The notes under the pieces: model-generated
Seen by the model: only the letters and a program-made list of their open reading frames with translations
The model's database searches: none
What the model was told of the DNA's origin: nothing
In this document: piece after piece, positions 6,311 to 6,368 of the stretch
Layout of the letters: every line of letters begins with the position of its first letter
How positions within the stretch are numbered: position 1 is the stretch's first letter
Made by a program: the position numbers and the translations under genes
Assembly (NCBI GenBank): GCA_016463265.1
Contig: JAEMRP010000056.1
Coordinates: 1-6,368 of the forward strand
Source: Microbacteriaceae bacterium
GTDB lineage: Bacteria; Actinomycetota; Actinomycetes; Actinomycetales; Microbacteriaceae
Reading direction: 5' to 3'
Length of the DNA: 6,368 bases

Positions 6311-6321
6311 ATTGGATGACA

Positions 6322-6368
6322 GTGGATCTTTACGAGTATCAAGCGCGTGACATGTTCGAAAAGCACGG
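6322..6368 (+). CDS. sucC: Succinyl-CoA synthetase (ADP-forming) beta subunit, N-terminal fragment
   Basis: Only the first 15-17 codons are inside the window. From GTG 6322 they read (M)DLYEYQARDMFEKHG, which matches the conserved SucC N-terminus (MDLFEYQA in Mycobacterium, MNLHEYQA in E. coli), the start of the ATP-grasp domain. SucC with SucD interconverts succinyl-CoA and succinate with ATP formation in the TCA cycle. An in-frame ATG at 6316 would add two residues (MT). I prefer the GTG because the family begins at the M-D/N-L position and a weak GGATG lies just before it, but the ATG cannot be excluded. sucD is expected directly downstream, outside the window. The 106 bases between the pcrA stop and this start contain no gene. 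Confidence 0.88.
   Translation, partial: MDLYEYQARDMFEKH

Noticed and set aside
6216..6315. Terminator directly after pcrA
   Set aside because: The hairpins in this gap are short and AT-poor, none is followed by a real T tract near the pcrA stop, and they sit closer to sucC. I could not support a terminator call.
1..6368. A new defence, mobile or secretion system
   Set aside because: Every long conserved frame is accounted for by housekeeping or widely distributed actinobacterial families. There are no repeats, toxin-antitoxin-like pairs, integrases or compositional islands that would suggest such a system.

Overview
The window looks like a stretch of ordinary core chromosome from an actinobacterium, most likely the family Microbacteriaceae with moderate GC (estimated by eye at just under 60%). 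Support comes from the gene order (SURF1-type gene, DUF3817 membrane gene, guaA, then a PcrA-type helicase followed by sucC), the actinobacterial form of the Bax inhibitor-1/YccA protein, GTG starts, and several TAnnnT elements placed just upstream of start codons in the manner of leaderless actinobacterial mRNAs. The genus cannot be decided from what is visible. Codon use looks uniform. I see no transposase, integrase, phage gene, tRNA, rRNA, CRISPR array or other sign of transfer.

Layout: bases 1-2650 hold a plus-strand run of three genes. These are the 3' part of a SURF1-family gene (cytochrome oxidase assembly), a small DUF3817 membrane protein whose probable -10 box is built on the SURF1 stop codon, and guaA (GMP synthase), which overlaps the DUF3817 gene by 4 nt. 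A strong hairpin with A and T tracts on its flanks (2652-2681) ends guaA and also serves the convergent minus-strand gene. Bases 2695-3854 hold two minus-strand membrane-protein genes: a seven-helix Bax inhibitor-1/YccA family protein and a 78-residue DUF4190-like protein. A 60-bp divergent intergenic region (3855-3914) separates the latter from the plus-strand helicase pcrA (3915-6215). After a 100-bp gap with short repeats, the first codons of sucC (succinyl-CoA synthetase beta subunit) run off the end of the window.

The genes do not form one pathway. They are housekeeping functions side by side: respiratory oxidase assembly, guanine nucleotide synthesis, a membrane homeostasis family, DNA repair and transcription-linked helicase activity, and the TCA cycle. 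I found no credible new biological system. The points most worth a second look are the repeated leaderless-type promoter pattern, the apparent loss of the second sensor aspartate in the Bax inhibitor-like protein, the insertion in PcrA between motifs II and III, and the repeat-rich leader in front of sucC.
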